Shown here: positions 25,479 to 33,489 of the stretch, one piece after another
Layout of the letters: each line of letters opens with the position of its first letter
How positions within the stretch are numbered: the first letter of the stretch is position 1
Assembly: GCA_019218315.1 (NCBI GenBank)
Contig: JAHUUI010000001.1
Span: 355,722 to 419,721 of the forward strand
Reading direction: 5' to 3'
DNA from: Cardiobacteriaceae bacterium TAE3-ERU3
Lineage (GTDB): Bacteria > Pseudomonadota > Gammaproteobacteria > Cardiobacteriales > Cardiobacteriaceae
Length of the DNA: 64,000 nt
Program-made: the position numbers and the translations under genes
The notes under the pieces: generated by a model
Databases searched by the model: none
The model's input: only the letters and a program-made list of their open reading frames with translations
What the model was told of the DNA's origin: nothing

Positions 25479-26411
25479 ATGACCAACCAATATCTCAACT
25501 ACCTTTATTACGACAGCACAGACTGGCAAGTAGAAGTTCACGGTGACAAAGCAGCGGTTATGCACCCAAAACGCAACGGCTGGTCAGGCTATGGCGACTG
25601 CCGCCTACTCGACAACGGCATGATGCTTGGCCGTGCCCACATCACCACCGGTAGTGCAGCGCAAGAACCGCCGATGTCCATGCAATGCCACTTCGGCCTG
25701 CACATCATCTGCGAAGCCGGATACAGCCTATACAGCAATACCTTTGCTCACCCACTGCACGTCCATGCACCGCAAATCTGGCAGCGTTGCGGTGTATTCG
25801 AAGACATCGCGGCAGTCTGGCAAAACAATACCCGCAACCGTGTCCTCACCATTGACTTCACGCCCGAACTCATCGAACGTTGGCGCGAAGATTTTGCCTT
25901 GCCGTCATGGCTGACAATGCCAGCAAGCGACAATCCGCACCTCAAACAACACCACTTGCCGCAACAGCAGCGCATCATGGCACGCACGGCACAAATCATT
26001 GACCACCCCGTCATCACGCTGAACGACAAACTCGCGCTGGAAAGTATGACCCTTGCCCTGTGTAACGAACTATTTACCCTCCCCGAAGCAAAGCACCACT
26101 ACCCGCAAATTGACGATGTTATCGACATCATCCGCAGCGAATACAACCAGCCGCTCACTATTGCCATACTCGCACAACGCAGTGGCATCAATGAATGCTA
26201 CCTCAAGCAGCAATTCAAAGCGCGCACCGGCAAAACCATCGCCGCCTACATCCGCGATCTGCGCATGAAAGAAGCCATGCGCTTATTACTCGATGAAAAC
26301 AAAACCCTACAACAAACCGCATGGTACATCGGCTACCGCAGCCCAGCCAACTTCAGCAAAGTATTCAAAAAAACCTACGGCATCATGCCCACTGAACTGG
26401 TGCAACGTTGA
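25479..26411 (+). CDS. AraC-family regulator, PchR/YbtA-like (copy 1)
   Basis: A 310-residue regulator with an N-terminal ligand-binding domain (CHFGLHIICEAGYSLYSN region) and a C-terminal double HTH. The latter includes LAQRSGINECYLKQQFKARTG and AWYIGYRSPANFSKVFKKTYG. Such regulators sense a ferri-siderophore and activate its receptor. It is a clear paralogue of the next gene, with near-identical HTH blocks, and sits between the methyltransferase and receptor genes. The likely target is the direct repeat before the receptor gene. Confidence 0.85.
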   Translation: MTNQYLNYLYYDSTDWQVEVHGDKAAVMHPKRNGWSGYGDCRLLDNGMMLGRAHITTGSAAQEPPMSMQCHFGLHIICEAGYSLYSNTFAHPLHVHAPQIWQRCGVFEDIAAVWQNNTRNRVLTIDFTPELIERWREDFALPSWLTMPASDNPHLKQHHLPQQQRIMARTAQIIDHPVITLNDKLALESMTLALCNELFTLPEAKHHYPQIDDVIDIIRSEYNQPLTIAILAQRSGINECYLKQQFKARTGKTIAAYIRDLRMKEAMRLLLDENKTLQQTAWYIGYRSPANFSKVFKKTYGIMPTELVQR

Positions 26412-26443
26412 TCCGCAAATAGCGCACAAGGACACATCAGACC

Positions 26444-27382
26444 ATGACATGCAATATCAACTACCTCCAAGCCTTCGCATCCCTCAGTCATAAACACTGG
26501 CAAGTAGAGGCTTACAATAGCCACACACAGTTTCTGCGCGTCATCCCCACTCGTCCGGGCTGGTCCGGCCACGGAGAATACTGGCAGATAAGCAACGATA
26601 TTCTATTTTCTCGTGGTGATATCTACGCAGCTGACTACCATGAAGAAGTGCCCATATCCACGCAATGCCACTTCGGCATACAATTCACTCTCGATGCTGC
26701 TTATACCATCCACACCACGGCAATGCACAAACATATCGACATCCGCGCACGACAAATCTGGCAGCGCAGCGGCGATTTGGGTGAAGTCGCAACAACATGG
26801 TATGGCAACCAGCAAAACCGATTAATTTCACTTGATTTCAGCCCTGAAATCACAGCACGCTGGCAAGAAGAAGGCCTGCTCAGCACAGAGAATATTTATG
26901 GCAAAGCACCTCTTACCTCAGTAGCCCCAATCCCGACAAAGCGCATCTTCGCTCATGTCGCACGAATTATCGATCAGCCTGTCGTCACAATACACGACCG
27001 TTTGCTGTTGGAAAGCCAGATACTCGCTTTATGTGCCGACCATTTTGCCTACACCGCCCTTCCGCGAAAGGACAAAATTGATGGAGCTATCGACATCATC
27101 CGCAGCGAGTACCACTTGCCACTAACCATCACTGAATTGGCTCAGCGTATCGGGCTCAATGAGTGCTACCTCAAGCAGCAATTCAAAGTTCGTACGGGCA
27201 AGACCATTGCCAACTACATCCGTGATCTGCGCATGAATGAAGCCATGCGCCTATTGCTTGATGAGCACAAAACCCTGCAGCAAACTGCATGGCACGTTGG
27301 CTACCGCAACCCAGATGGATTTAGCCGAGCTTTTCGCAAGGCGTACGGCATTTCCCCCGCCACATTAGTGCGAAATCACTGA
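26444..27382 (+). CDS. AraC-family regulator, PchR/YbtA-like (copy 2)
   Basis: A 312-residue paralogue of the preceding gene. Both share the W-x-x-x-x-R-P-G-W-S-G-like opening, the CHFGIQFTLDAAYTIH effector-domain segment, and the C-terminal LAQRIGLNECYLKQQFKVRTG and AWHVGYRNPDGFSRAFRKAYG blocks. The gap between them is only 32 bases. The duplicates may recognise different ligands or form heterodimers. The receptor gene follows after 101 bases that contain an AraC-type repeat and a Fur-like box. Confidence 0.85.
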   Translation: MTCNINYLQAFASLSHKHWQVEAYNSHTQFLRVIPTRPGWSGHGEYWQISNDILFSRGDIYAADYHEEVPISTQCHFGIQFTLDAAYTIHTTAMHKHIDIRARQIWQRSGDLGEVATTWYGNQQNRLISLDFSPEITARWQEEGLLSTENIYGKAPLTSVAPIPTKRIFAHVARIIDQPVVTIHDRLLLESQILALCADHFAYTALPRKDKIDGAIDIIRSEYHLPLTITELAQRIGLNECYLKQQFKVRTGKTIANYIRDLRMNEAMRLLLDEHKTLQQTAWHVGYRNPDGFSRAFRKAYGISPATLVRNH

Positions 27383-27395
27383 ACGAATACAAAAA

Positions 27396-27430
27396 TTCCC
27401 GCCTGTACGTTTATTTTCCCTCGGGTACGG
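27396..27430 (+). promoter_or_regulatory. AraC-type direct repeat upstream of receptor gene
   Basis: Two 15-base copies, TTCCCGCCTGTACGT (27396-27410) and TTCCCTCGGGTACGG (27416-27430), agree at 11 of 15 positions. Their spacing is 20 bases, about two helical turns, which is the classical spacing of AraC-family half-sites. The second copy lies where a -35 element would be for an AATAAT -10 at 27446-27451, as in class II activation. Confidence 0.5.
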
Positions 27431-27445
27431 TATCGGTCATGGAAA

Positions 27446-27464
27446 AATAATGATTCACATTACT
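27446..27464. promoter_or_regulatory. Fur-like box at receptor promoter
   Basis: AATAATGATTCACATTACT matches 13 of 19 positions of the Fur consensus, with AATAATGAT and CATTA arms. It overlaps the proposed -10 and transcription start of the TonB-receptor gene and lies directly after the AraC-type repeat. This is the expected layout for iron repression combined with ligand-dependent activation. Confidence 0.55.
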
Positions 27465-27483
27465 TTTTCATAAAGGATGCGCC

Positions 27484-29670
27484 ATGGTCACTTTGCCCTC
27501 ACGCCAGTTACTTTCCATCACAATTGCTAGCCTGCTGTACAGCAGCCTGCCTGCCAGTGCCTACGCTAACAACACCACCGCATATCAGCTCGCCCCAATC
27601 ACTGTCACCGCACGCCACAGTCCCGAACAAGCTCTCGATCTCCCACTGACGGTCAATACCATCACGGACAGCACCATAGATAACCATGCCTTTGCCTCAC
27701 TGGAAAGCGTGCTGACGCAAACTCCCGGCGTCAATCTCAAATCCTATGGCGGTACCGGACAAGCGGCAATCAGAATGCGCGGTGTAGGCGCTCTGAATAA
27801 AGTCACCCTCGACGACTCATCAGTCGTTCTCTACCAAAACGGCATACCACTATCCCTGCTTCAAACTGGCAGCGATCTGTTTGACATGCAAAGCATCGAA
27901 ATTATCAAAGGTCCTCAAGGCACACTGTACGGACGCAATAGCGAAGCAGGTGTCATCAACCTCAAGCCCAACCAGCCCGAATTATTCAACGAATATCATA
28001 TTGGCGCAGAAATCGGCAACAACGGGCACTACCAAGGTGAAGCGGTATTCAATACCCCGATAAATGAGCAAACCAGCGCCCGCCTTGCCTTGCAATACCG
28101 CCATGATGAGCACCCTTATACCAATCATATTGACGGAAAGCCGCTAACGAAGCCCAATGCACTTAATGCTCGCCTCGGCCTGCGTTGGCAAGGCGAGCGG
28201 GACGATATTTTATTCAGCGGCGAGCACCACCGCTTACGCAACTTTGCCACGGCAAACAGCTTACTCGGTAACGAAGCCGTGATAGCGATAACGCCTGGGC
28301 TAATGGCAGACAACGCAAACCACAGCAACCTCAGCCTCAACTGGCATCACGAATTTGACAATTTCTACTTACACAGCACCACAGGCTGGGGCAAATACAG
28401 CAGTTCAAGCAGAATACCAAGCTATGACTGGCGCATATCTCACCGCATTTACGGCCAAGCATTGCATACAGAGACGCATGGCAAAGGCGACAAACAGCAT
28501 TGGTTTCAAGAGCTACGTATTGGTAGCAACGACGATGCACCATTTTTCTGGACTGCTGGCGTGAACTACGAGCACGGCAAACGCAGCACCTATTCCCGCG
28601 CAGGGAAAAGTAACGACCCGAACAGTGCCTATGACCCATTCAACGCACAATTTGACCACTACTTCCGCACCGATAGTGCAGCTGTATTTGGTGAACTCAC
28701 TTATCCAGTATTGGATAAACTCGACCTAACCGCCGGCTTGCGCTATAGCCATGAACACACAGACTATCAGGCTGACTGGACTCCTAATCCAACCTATCTC
28801 ATGCCGGGTGCCAGCGCACAGCAAGATGTGCAAAGCATCAGTGACAACGCGGTTACCGGTCGCCTTGGCCTGAGTTATGCCATCACCGACAACTGGCGCA
28901 GCTATGCCACTTACGCACGTGGTCATAAAGCTGGCGGTTTTAGCGACTGGGACACCAGCATCAGTAGCGGCCAGCCTGCTACACCATATAAACCCGCCAC
29001 TATCGACAGTTTCGAAATTGGTATCAAAGCAGATCTACCTGAGCAAGGCCTCAGTACCAGTGCTGCACTGTTTCACAACCGCACTAAAGGTGATCACCTC
29101 TACGTCTTGGTTGACCCGACAACATCCTATGCCTACACCACGGAAAACGTCGACACCCGTAGCCACGGTATCGAACTCGCGGCAAACTGGCGTGCTAACG
29201 ACAACCTCACTCTCGACGCCAACCTCGCATGGACGGATGCTACCATTACCGGTAAAACTGACAACAGTCGCTCACCGGATATTCGTATCGGCAACCGTAT
29301 ACCGGACGTCGCACGCCTGAGTGGCGGCATTTCTGCTGAATATCGCCAACCTGCGACCTTGCCGCTTGGGCTGGGACAGGGCAACTACACCGCGTTTATC
29401 AGCTATCAGCACACCGGTAAACGCGCTGCGGACGCGCAAAACCATTTCAATCTACCTGCACATAACCAAATTGATGCACGCCTCGGTATCGAAAGCGAAC
29501 ACCTCGACCTTTATCTCTACGGCACCAACCTACTCGGCAAGCGCAAAACCCTCAATGGCTACTATTTACCGGCCATACCCGTCACCTATGGCGGCAGTGG
29601 TGCAGATGCCAAAGCAGGTGCGCTTGGTGCAGGCCGCAGTGTTGGCGTTGGTTTCCGCTACCACTTCTAG
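27484..29670 (+). CDS. TonB-dependent outer-membrane receptor, siderophore type
   Basis: A 728-residue receptor. A signal peptide ends at ASAYA (about residue 27), and a TonB-box-like LAPITVTA follows near 36-43. The plug domain contains TPGVNLKSYGG, IRMRGVGA and IIKGPQGTLYGRNSEAGVINL. About 22 strands of barrel close with GVGFRYHF, whose terminal phenylalanine is the outer-membrane insertion signal. Neighbouring AraC, MFS and YbtPQ-type genes suggest a ferric siderophore of the yersiniabactin/pyochelin class. The true ligand is not readable. AAAGGATG precedes the start. Confidence 0.92.
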   Translation: MVTLPSRQLLSITIASLLYSSLPASAYANNTTAYQLAPITVTARHSPEQALDLPLTVNTITDSTIDNHAFASLESVLTQTPGVNLKSYGGTGQAAIRMRGVGALNKVTLDDSSVVLYQNGIPLSLLQTGSDLFDMQSIEIIKGPQGTLYGRNSEAGVINLKPNQPELFNEYHIGAEIGNNGHYQGEAVFNTPINEQTSARLALQYRHDEHPYTNHIDGKPLTKPNALNARLGLRWQGERDDILFSGEHHRLRNFATANSLLGNEAVIAITPGLMADNANHSNLSLNWHHEFDNFYLHSTTGWGKYSSSSRIPSYDWRISHRIYGQALHTETHGKGDKQHWFQELRIGSNDDAPFFWTAGVNYEHGKRSTYSRAGKSNDPNSAYDPFNAQFDHYFRTDSAAVFGELTYPVLDKLDLTAGLRYSHEHTDYQADWTPNPTYLMPGASAQQDVQSISDNAVTGRLGLSYAITDNWRSYATYARGHKAGGFSDWDTSISSGQPATPYKPATIDSFEIGIKADLPEQGLSTSAALFHNRTKGDHLYVLVDPTTSYAYTTENVDTRSHGIELAANWRANDNLTLDANLAWTDATITGKTDNSRSPDIRIGNRIPDVARLSGGISAEYRQPATLPLGLGQGNYTAFISYQHTGKRAADAQNHFNLPAHNQIDARLGIESEHLDLYLYGTNLLGKRKTLNGYYLPAIPVTYGGSGADAKAGALGAGRSVGVGFRYHF

Positions 29671-29684
29671 GCATACTTGATGGC

Positions 29685-29706
29685 ACAGGTTCATTATCTG
29701 ACCTGT
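29685..29706 (+). promoter_or_regulatory. Hairpin between receptor and MFS genes
   Basis: ACAGGT - ten bases - ACCTGT forms a six-base-pair stem in the 63-base gap. It has no T tract and is more likely an mRNA-processing or attenuation element than a full terminator. Confidence 0.3.
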
Positions 29707-29733
29707 TCCATCTCGACTTAATAGGGAAATACC

Positions 29734-30942
29734 GTGACTACATCACGTCCACTTTCACACTGGATGCTAATCATCAGCCTCTACACCACCCAACTCCTCG
29801 GCATGGGTTTTCTCATGGTCGCCGTGATTGCAATCTTGCGCGAGCGTGACACCAGCCTCGCTGATCTTGGATGGCTGTACCTGCTCGGCTTACCGTGGGG
29901 GCTAAAGTTTCTTTGGGCACCGCTGATTGACCGCTTCGCCATCCCTCGACTCGGGCATTACCGTGGCTGGCTGCTGATCTTGCAAGCACTCATGGTCATC
30001 ACGCTACTCATCATTGCCCCACAATCGCTTGATCAGAATTTAACCCTCATTGCAACCCTTGGCGCCATATTCATCACGCTTTCTGCCACACAAGACATCG
30101 CCACCGATGCACTGACCACTACCCTGTTCCATCATGATGAACGTGGGCTGGTCAACGGTATGCAAATGGCGGGAGGACAGCTCGGCAGCCTCATCGGGGG
30201 AGGCGGCGTACTCATGCTCTATCCTTTGATCGGCTGGCAAGGTTCGCTTTATCTGCTCGCCGCCCTGACCGCTATCTGTTGGCTACAACTGCTGTTCTTT
30301 CATGAGCCAGCACACTGCACCATTGAGAGCCCACAGACTATTCGCGATGTATTCATGCGTCTATTCAGCTTTTGGCGCGGGCGCAGTTTATGGTTCATCC
30401 TCAGTATTTTCTACCCATTTGGCCTATGTATGACCTACGCCATTCTGACACCAATGCTGGTTGATGGTGGATGGACACTTCCTGAAGTCGGCTTTGCCAC
30501 CAACATTCTCGGCGGCGTGATTGGCATCGCCACAGGGTTGCTCGGGGGCTGGCTAATACAGCATTGGGGGCGCAAGCGCTGCCTGATTGGATTTGCATTA
30601 CTACAAATCGTCGGGCTCGCCGCCATGCTGCCCGCCGCCTTTAGCGCAAACACGGTCAATGTTTATCTCGCTCTCACTGCTTATTATATTTTCTACCCTC
30701 TGGTCATTGCCGTACTTTACACCCTGATGATGGATAAAGCCGCCAAAGGCACAACCCCCGGCACTGATTACACCGTACAAATCAGCATCAACTTTATCGC
30801 TGTTGCCATTGGCGCTAGTGTGGCACTGCCGCTCGCCGAAGCCATTGGCTACCAAGGCGTTATCTTCACAGCCATTGTGATTGCCACTTTGGCCGCCATG
30901 CTCGCTTTCCGTTATAGCCACAATAGGCGACTCGGAAGATAA
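29734..30942 (+). CDS. MFS transporter, RhtX/FptX/AmpG-like
   Basis: A 402-residue, twelve-helix permease starting with GTG, supported by AGGG seven bases upstream; ATG 29764 is an alternative. The motifs LYLLGLPWGLKFLWAPLIDRF and TQDIATDALTTTL, with its D-x-x-T-D-A-L segment, are typical of the AmpG/RhtX group. That group includes inner-membrane importers of intact ferric siderophores (RhtX, FptX) and YbtX. It sits directly after the outer-membrane receptor gene and probably gives a second route across the inner membrane, or exports the stripped ligand. Confidence 0.85.
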   Translation: MTTSRPLSHWMLIISLYTTQLLGMGFLMVAVIAILRERDTSLADLGWLYLLGLPWGLKFLWAPLIDRFAIPRLGHYRGWLLILQALMVITLLIIAPQSLDQNLTLIATLGAIFITLSATQDIATDALTTTLFHHDERGLVNGMQMAGGQLGSLIGGGGVLMLYPLIGWQGSLYLLAALTAICWLQLLFFHEPAHCTIESPQTIRDVFMRLFSFWRGRSLWFILSIFYPFGLCMTYAILTPMLVDGGWTLPEVGFATNILGGVIGIATGLLGGWLIQHWGRKRCLIGFALLQIVGLAAMLPAAFSANTVNVYLALTAYYIFYPLVIAVLYTLMMDKAAKGTTPGTDYTVQISINFIAVAIGASVALPLAEAIGYQGVIFTAIVIATLAAMLAFRYSHNRRLGR

Positions 30943-31056
30943 TTTCACCGTTTCCTACTCACCAGCCAAAATTTCCCGATTAGACTCCACCTTATTATTG
31001 CGAACGATTGTTATCTGCAATAGCATAAATCCATCAATAACCGTACTGGTATCAAG

Positions 31057-32808
31057 ATGGATAAAAGCAGCAAAAAAAGCCCTTCTCACTGGCAAATCAT
31101 CGAGCCAATCAAGCCGCGTATTTACACTGCAATGGGTATCGCGGTTGGTGGTGTGGTGTGTTCACTACTGTCGATTCTGTCACTGGCATGGCTGGTGCGC
31201 GATACGATTGCTGCCGATGCAGTACAGTGGACATGGTTTTGGGTGGCACTGGTGTTTGCCATTGCCGCCTACATTCTGCGCGGTCTGTCATTCAGACAAT
31301 CACACTTGGCCGCATTTGCCCTTGAGCCAATTTTGCGCCAACAAATTATCAGCCATCTTGCCAAGCTGCCACTGGGTACGATTCAACAACAAGGTTCTGC
31401 GGGGCTGACCAAAGTGATTCAGGATGACGTGCGCGAATTGCACGTTTTTGTCGCGGATTCCACGCCACTTTATGCACGCTCTTTTGCCGCACCACTGCTG
31501 ACCTTTGTTATTTTGCTGTTCATCGACTGGCGATTGGCACTGATTGCTGCCGCTGTATTGGTGATTGGCATGACTATTCTTGGCATGGTAATGCGCAACA
31601 GTGGCGACATGAGCGAGCAATACAATCAATCGCGCGAAAAGGTCAATCAAGCGGTAATCGAGTTTGTGCAGGCGATGCCGGTGGTGCGTACCTTTGATGG
31701 CGGTAAAGCCTCATTCGGGCGCTATGAGACTGCACTCGACGAGTATCTCAATATTCTTACCGGCTGGTACAAACAATCTGGCCCCGCTGCACGCCTCTCA
31801 ATGATTATCCTCAATCCGATGCCGACCCTGCTCGCACTGCTGTGGGCGGGTGCGTACTGGCTGTGGCACGATAGCCTTGATTTTAGTGCATGGCTGGCCT
31901 GCTTACTGCTCGGCACCGGCATGGCTGAGGCGATGATGCCATACATGGCACTGTATCATTTGATTGAAAAAGCAAAAATCAGCGTGGCGCGTATCCTCGA
32001 AGTATTCGACCTCGTGCCACTACCGATTAGTAAACAACCACAACATCCGCAAGACGCCTCAGTCAGCTTTGAGCAAGTCAATTTCCGTTACGCTGAACGT
32101 AGCGACAATGCCTTGAGCGACATCAGCTTTACTGTGCCAAGCGGTAGCTTCACCGCATTGGTCGGTGCATCCGGTGCAGGCAAAAGCACCGTTGCCCGCC
32201 TGATTCCACGCTTTTGGGATGCGGACAGCGGCAGCATCAAAGTCGGCGGCGTGGATGTGCGCGACATTGCCCCCAATGAACTGATGCAGCAAGTCGCGTT
32301 TGTCTTTCAGGACAATTTCCTCTTTTCCGGCAGCATCACTGATAATATCCGCCTCGGCCTGCCCGACGCGACAATGGACGACGTGATTGCTGCCGCCAAA
32401 GCTGCACAGTGCCACGACTTCATCAATGAATTGCCCAACGGTTACGATACCGAAGTCGGCGAGCGTGGTGCAAGCTTATCCGGCGGCCAACGTCAGCGCA
32501 TTACCATCGCTCGTGCCATTCTGCAAAACCGCCCGATACTGGTGCTTGACGAAGCCACTGCCTTTGCCGACGCAGAGAACGAAGCACTGCTGATGAAAGC
32601 ACTCGCCAATCTGATGCAGGGCAAAACCGTGCTGATGATTGCGCATCGCCTCGCCACCATTCAAAACGCCGACCAAATCCTCGTCTTTGCTGACGGAAAA
32701 CTGGTCGAAGCTGGCGCACCACGCGAGTTGCTCGCACAAAACGGCGCATATGCCGAACTGTGGCAAGCGTATCAACAAGCGCAAAACTGGCAAATACGCA
32801 CCGCGTAA
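31057..32808 (+). CDS. ABC half-transporter, YbtP/IrtA-like
   Basis: A 583-residue protein with an exporter-type membrane domain (six helices, residues about 20-300) fused to an ATPase. Walker A is LVGASGAGKSTVARL, the signature LSGGQRQRITIARA, and Walker B RPILVLDEATAFAD. Members of the IrtAB/YbtPQ group look like exporters but import ferric siderophores and can release the iron. It pairs with the gene at 33490, although a methyltransferase gene lies between them, which is unusual. The 114-base gap before it shows no strong box. Confidence 0.9.
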   Translation: MDKSSKKSPSHWQIIEPIKPRIYTAMGIAVGGVVCSLLSILSLAWLVRDTIAADAVQWTWFWVALVFAIAAYILRGLSFRQSHLAAFALEPILRQQIISHLAKLPLGTIQQQGSAGLTKVIQDDVRELHVFVADSTPLYARSFAAPLLTFVILLFIDWRLALIAAAVLVIGMTILGMVMRNSGDMSEQYNQSREKVNQAVIEFVQAMPVVRTFDGGKASFGRYETALDEYLNILTGWYKQSGPAARLSMIILNPMPTLLALLWAGAYWLWHDSLDFSAWLACLLLGTGMAEAMMPYMALYHLIEKAKISVARILEVFDLVPLPISKQPQHPQDASVSFEQVNFRYAERSDNALSDISFTVPSGSFTALVGASGAGKSTVARLIPRFWDADSGSIKVGGVDVRDIAPNELMQQVAFVFQDNFLFSGSITDNIRLGLPDATMDDVIAAAKAAQCHDFINELPNGYDTEVGERGASLSGGQRQRITIARAILQNRPILVLDEATAFADAENEALLMKALANLMQGKTVLMIAHRLATIQNADQILVFADGKLVEAGAPRELLAQNGAYAELWQAYQQAQNWQIRTA

Positions 32809-32817
32809 GGAAGTAAC

Positions 32818-33480
32818 ATGAGTAAGCCCAATAATCCTCTCAGCCACTACGAACTGCAAGCCCTTGCAGCACAACTCGCCTGCCCGAGCGGTGAGCAAGC
32901 CGCACAAGTCGGCGACGCGATGGCGGACGGCAACCGCACCATGATTCATCACGCCATCGACCACCTGCAACTGCAAGCAGGGCAGCACGTCCTTGAAATC
33001 GGGCACGGCGGTGCAGACCACCTCGATTACCTGTTCACCCAACAACCCGACTTGTACTACAGCGGCTTGGAACTCTCGCCAGCCATGCACCAGCGCGGCG
33101 AACAGCAGCCACATGCCAATGCCACATTCTATTTATACGACGGCGACAACTTGCCTAATTTTCCGCAACCATTCGCGCGCCTGTTCAGCGTCAATACCCT
33201 GTATTTTTGGCCGCAACCCGCCGAATTTCTCAACGCCTTATCAGACATCCTTGCTACTGATGCACTGGTCTGCCTCACCTACGGCTGCAAAGATTTCATG
33301 ATCAGCCTGCCGTTCAGTCGCTACGGCTTCACCCTCTACGATGAAGCAGACATTGAGCGCCTCGTCGCGCAAACTCCGTTCACCGTACACGCTCACCACT
33401 ACGCAAACGACCACGTTATCAGCAAAAGCGGCGAACCCGTCGACCGCCAATTCTGCACCACCGTACTGCACAAAGCCTAA
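32818..33480 (+). CDS. Class I SAM-dependent methyltransferase between ABC genes
   Basis: A 220-residue Rossmann methyltransferase. Motif I is HVLEIGHGGADHLDYLF (about residue 60), and the ring GLELSPAMHQRGEQ provides the acidic ribose site. The motif-IV-like RLFSVNTLYFWPQPAEFLNAL matches small-molecule methyltransferases of the UbiE/Coq5 type. It starts nine bases after one ABC half and ends nine bases before the other, so all three are co-translated. It could methylate the imported chelator to lower its metal affinity or mark it for export; this is speculation. Confidence 0.85.
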   Translation: MSKPNNPLSHYELQALAAQLACPSGEQAAQVGDAMADGNRTMIHHAIDHLQLQAGQHVLEIGHGGADHLDYLFTQQPDLYYSGLELSPAMHQRGEQQPHANATFYLYDGDNLPNFPQPFARLFSVNTLYFWPQPAEFLNALSDILATDALVCLTYGCKDFMISLPFSRYGFTLYDEADIERLVAQTPFTVHAHHYANDHVISKSGEPVDRQFCTTVLHKA

Positions 33481-33489
33481 GGACAATCC

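Noticed and set aside
30943-31056. A third Fur-like box before the first ABC gene
   Set aside because: The best alignment in this 114-base gap gives about nine of 19 consensus positions, no better than chance.
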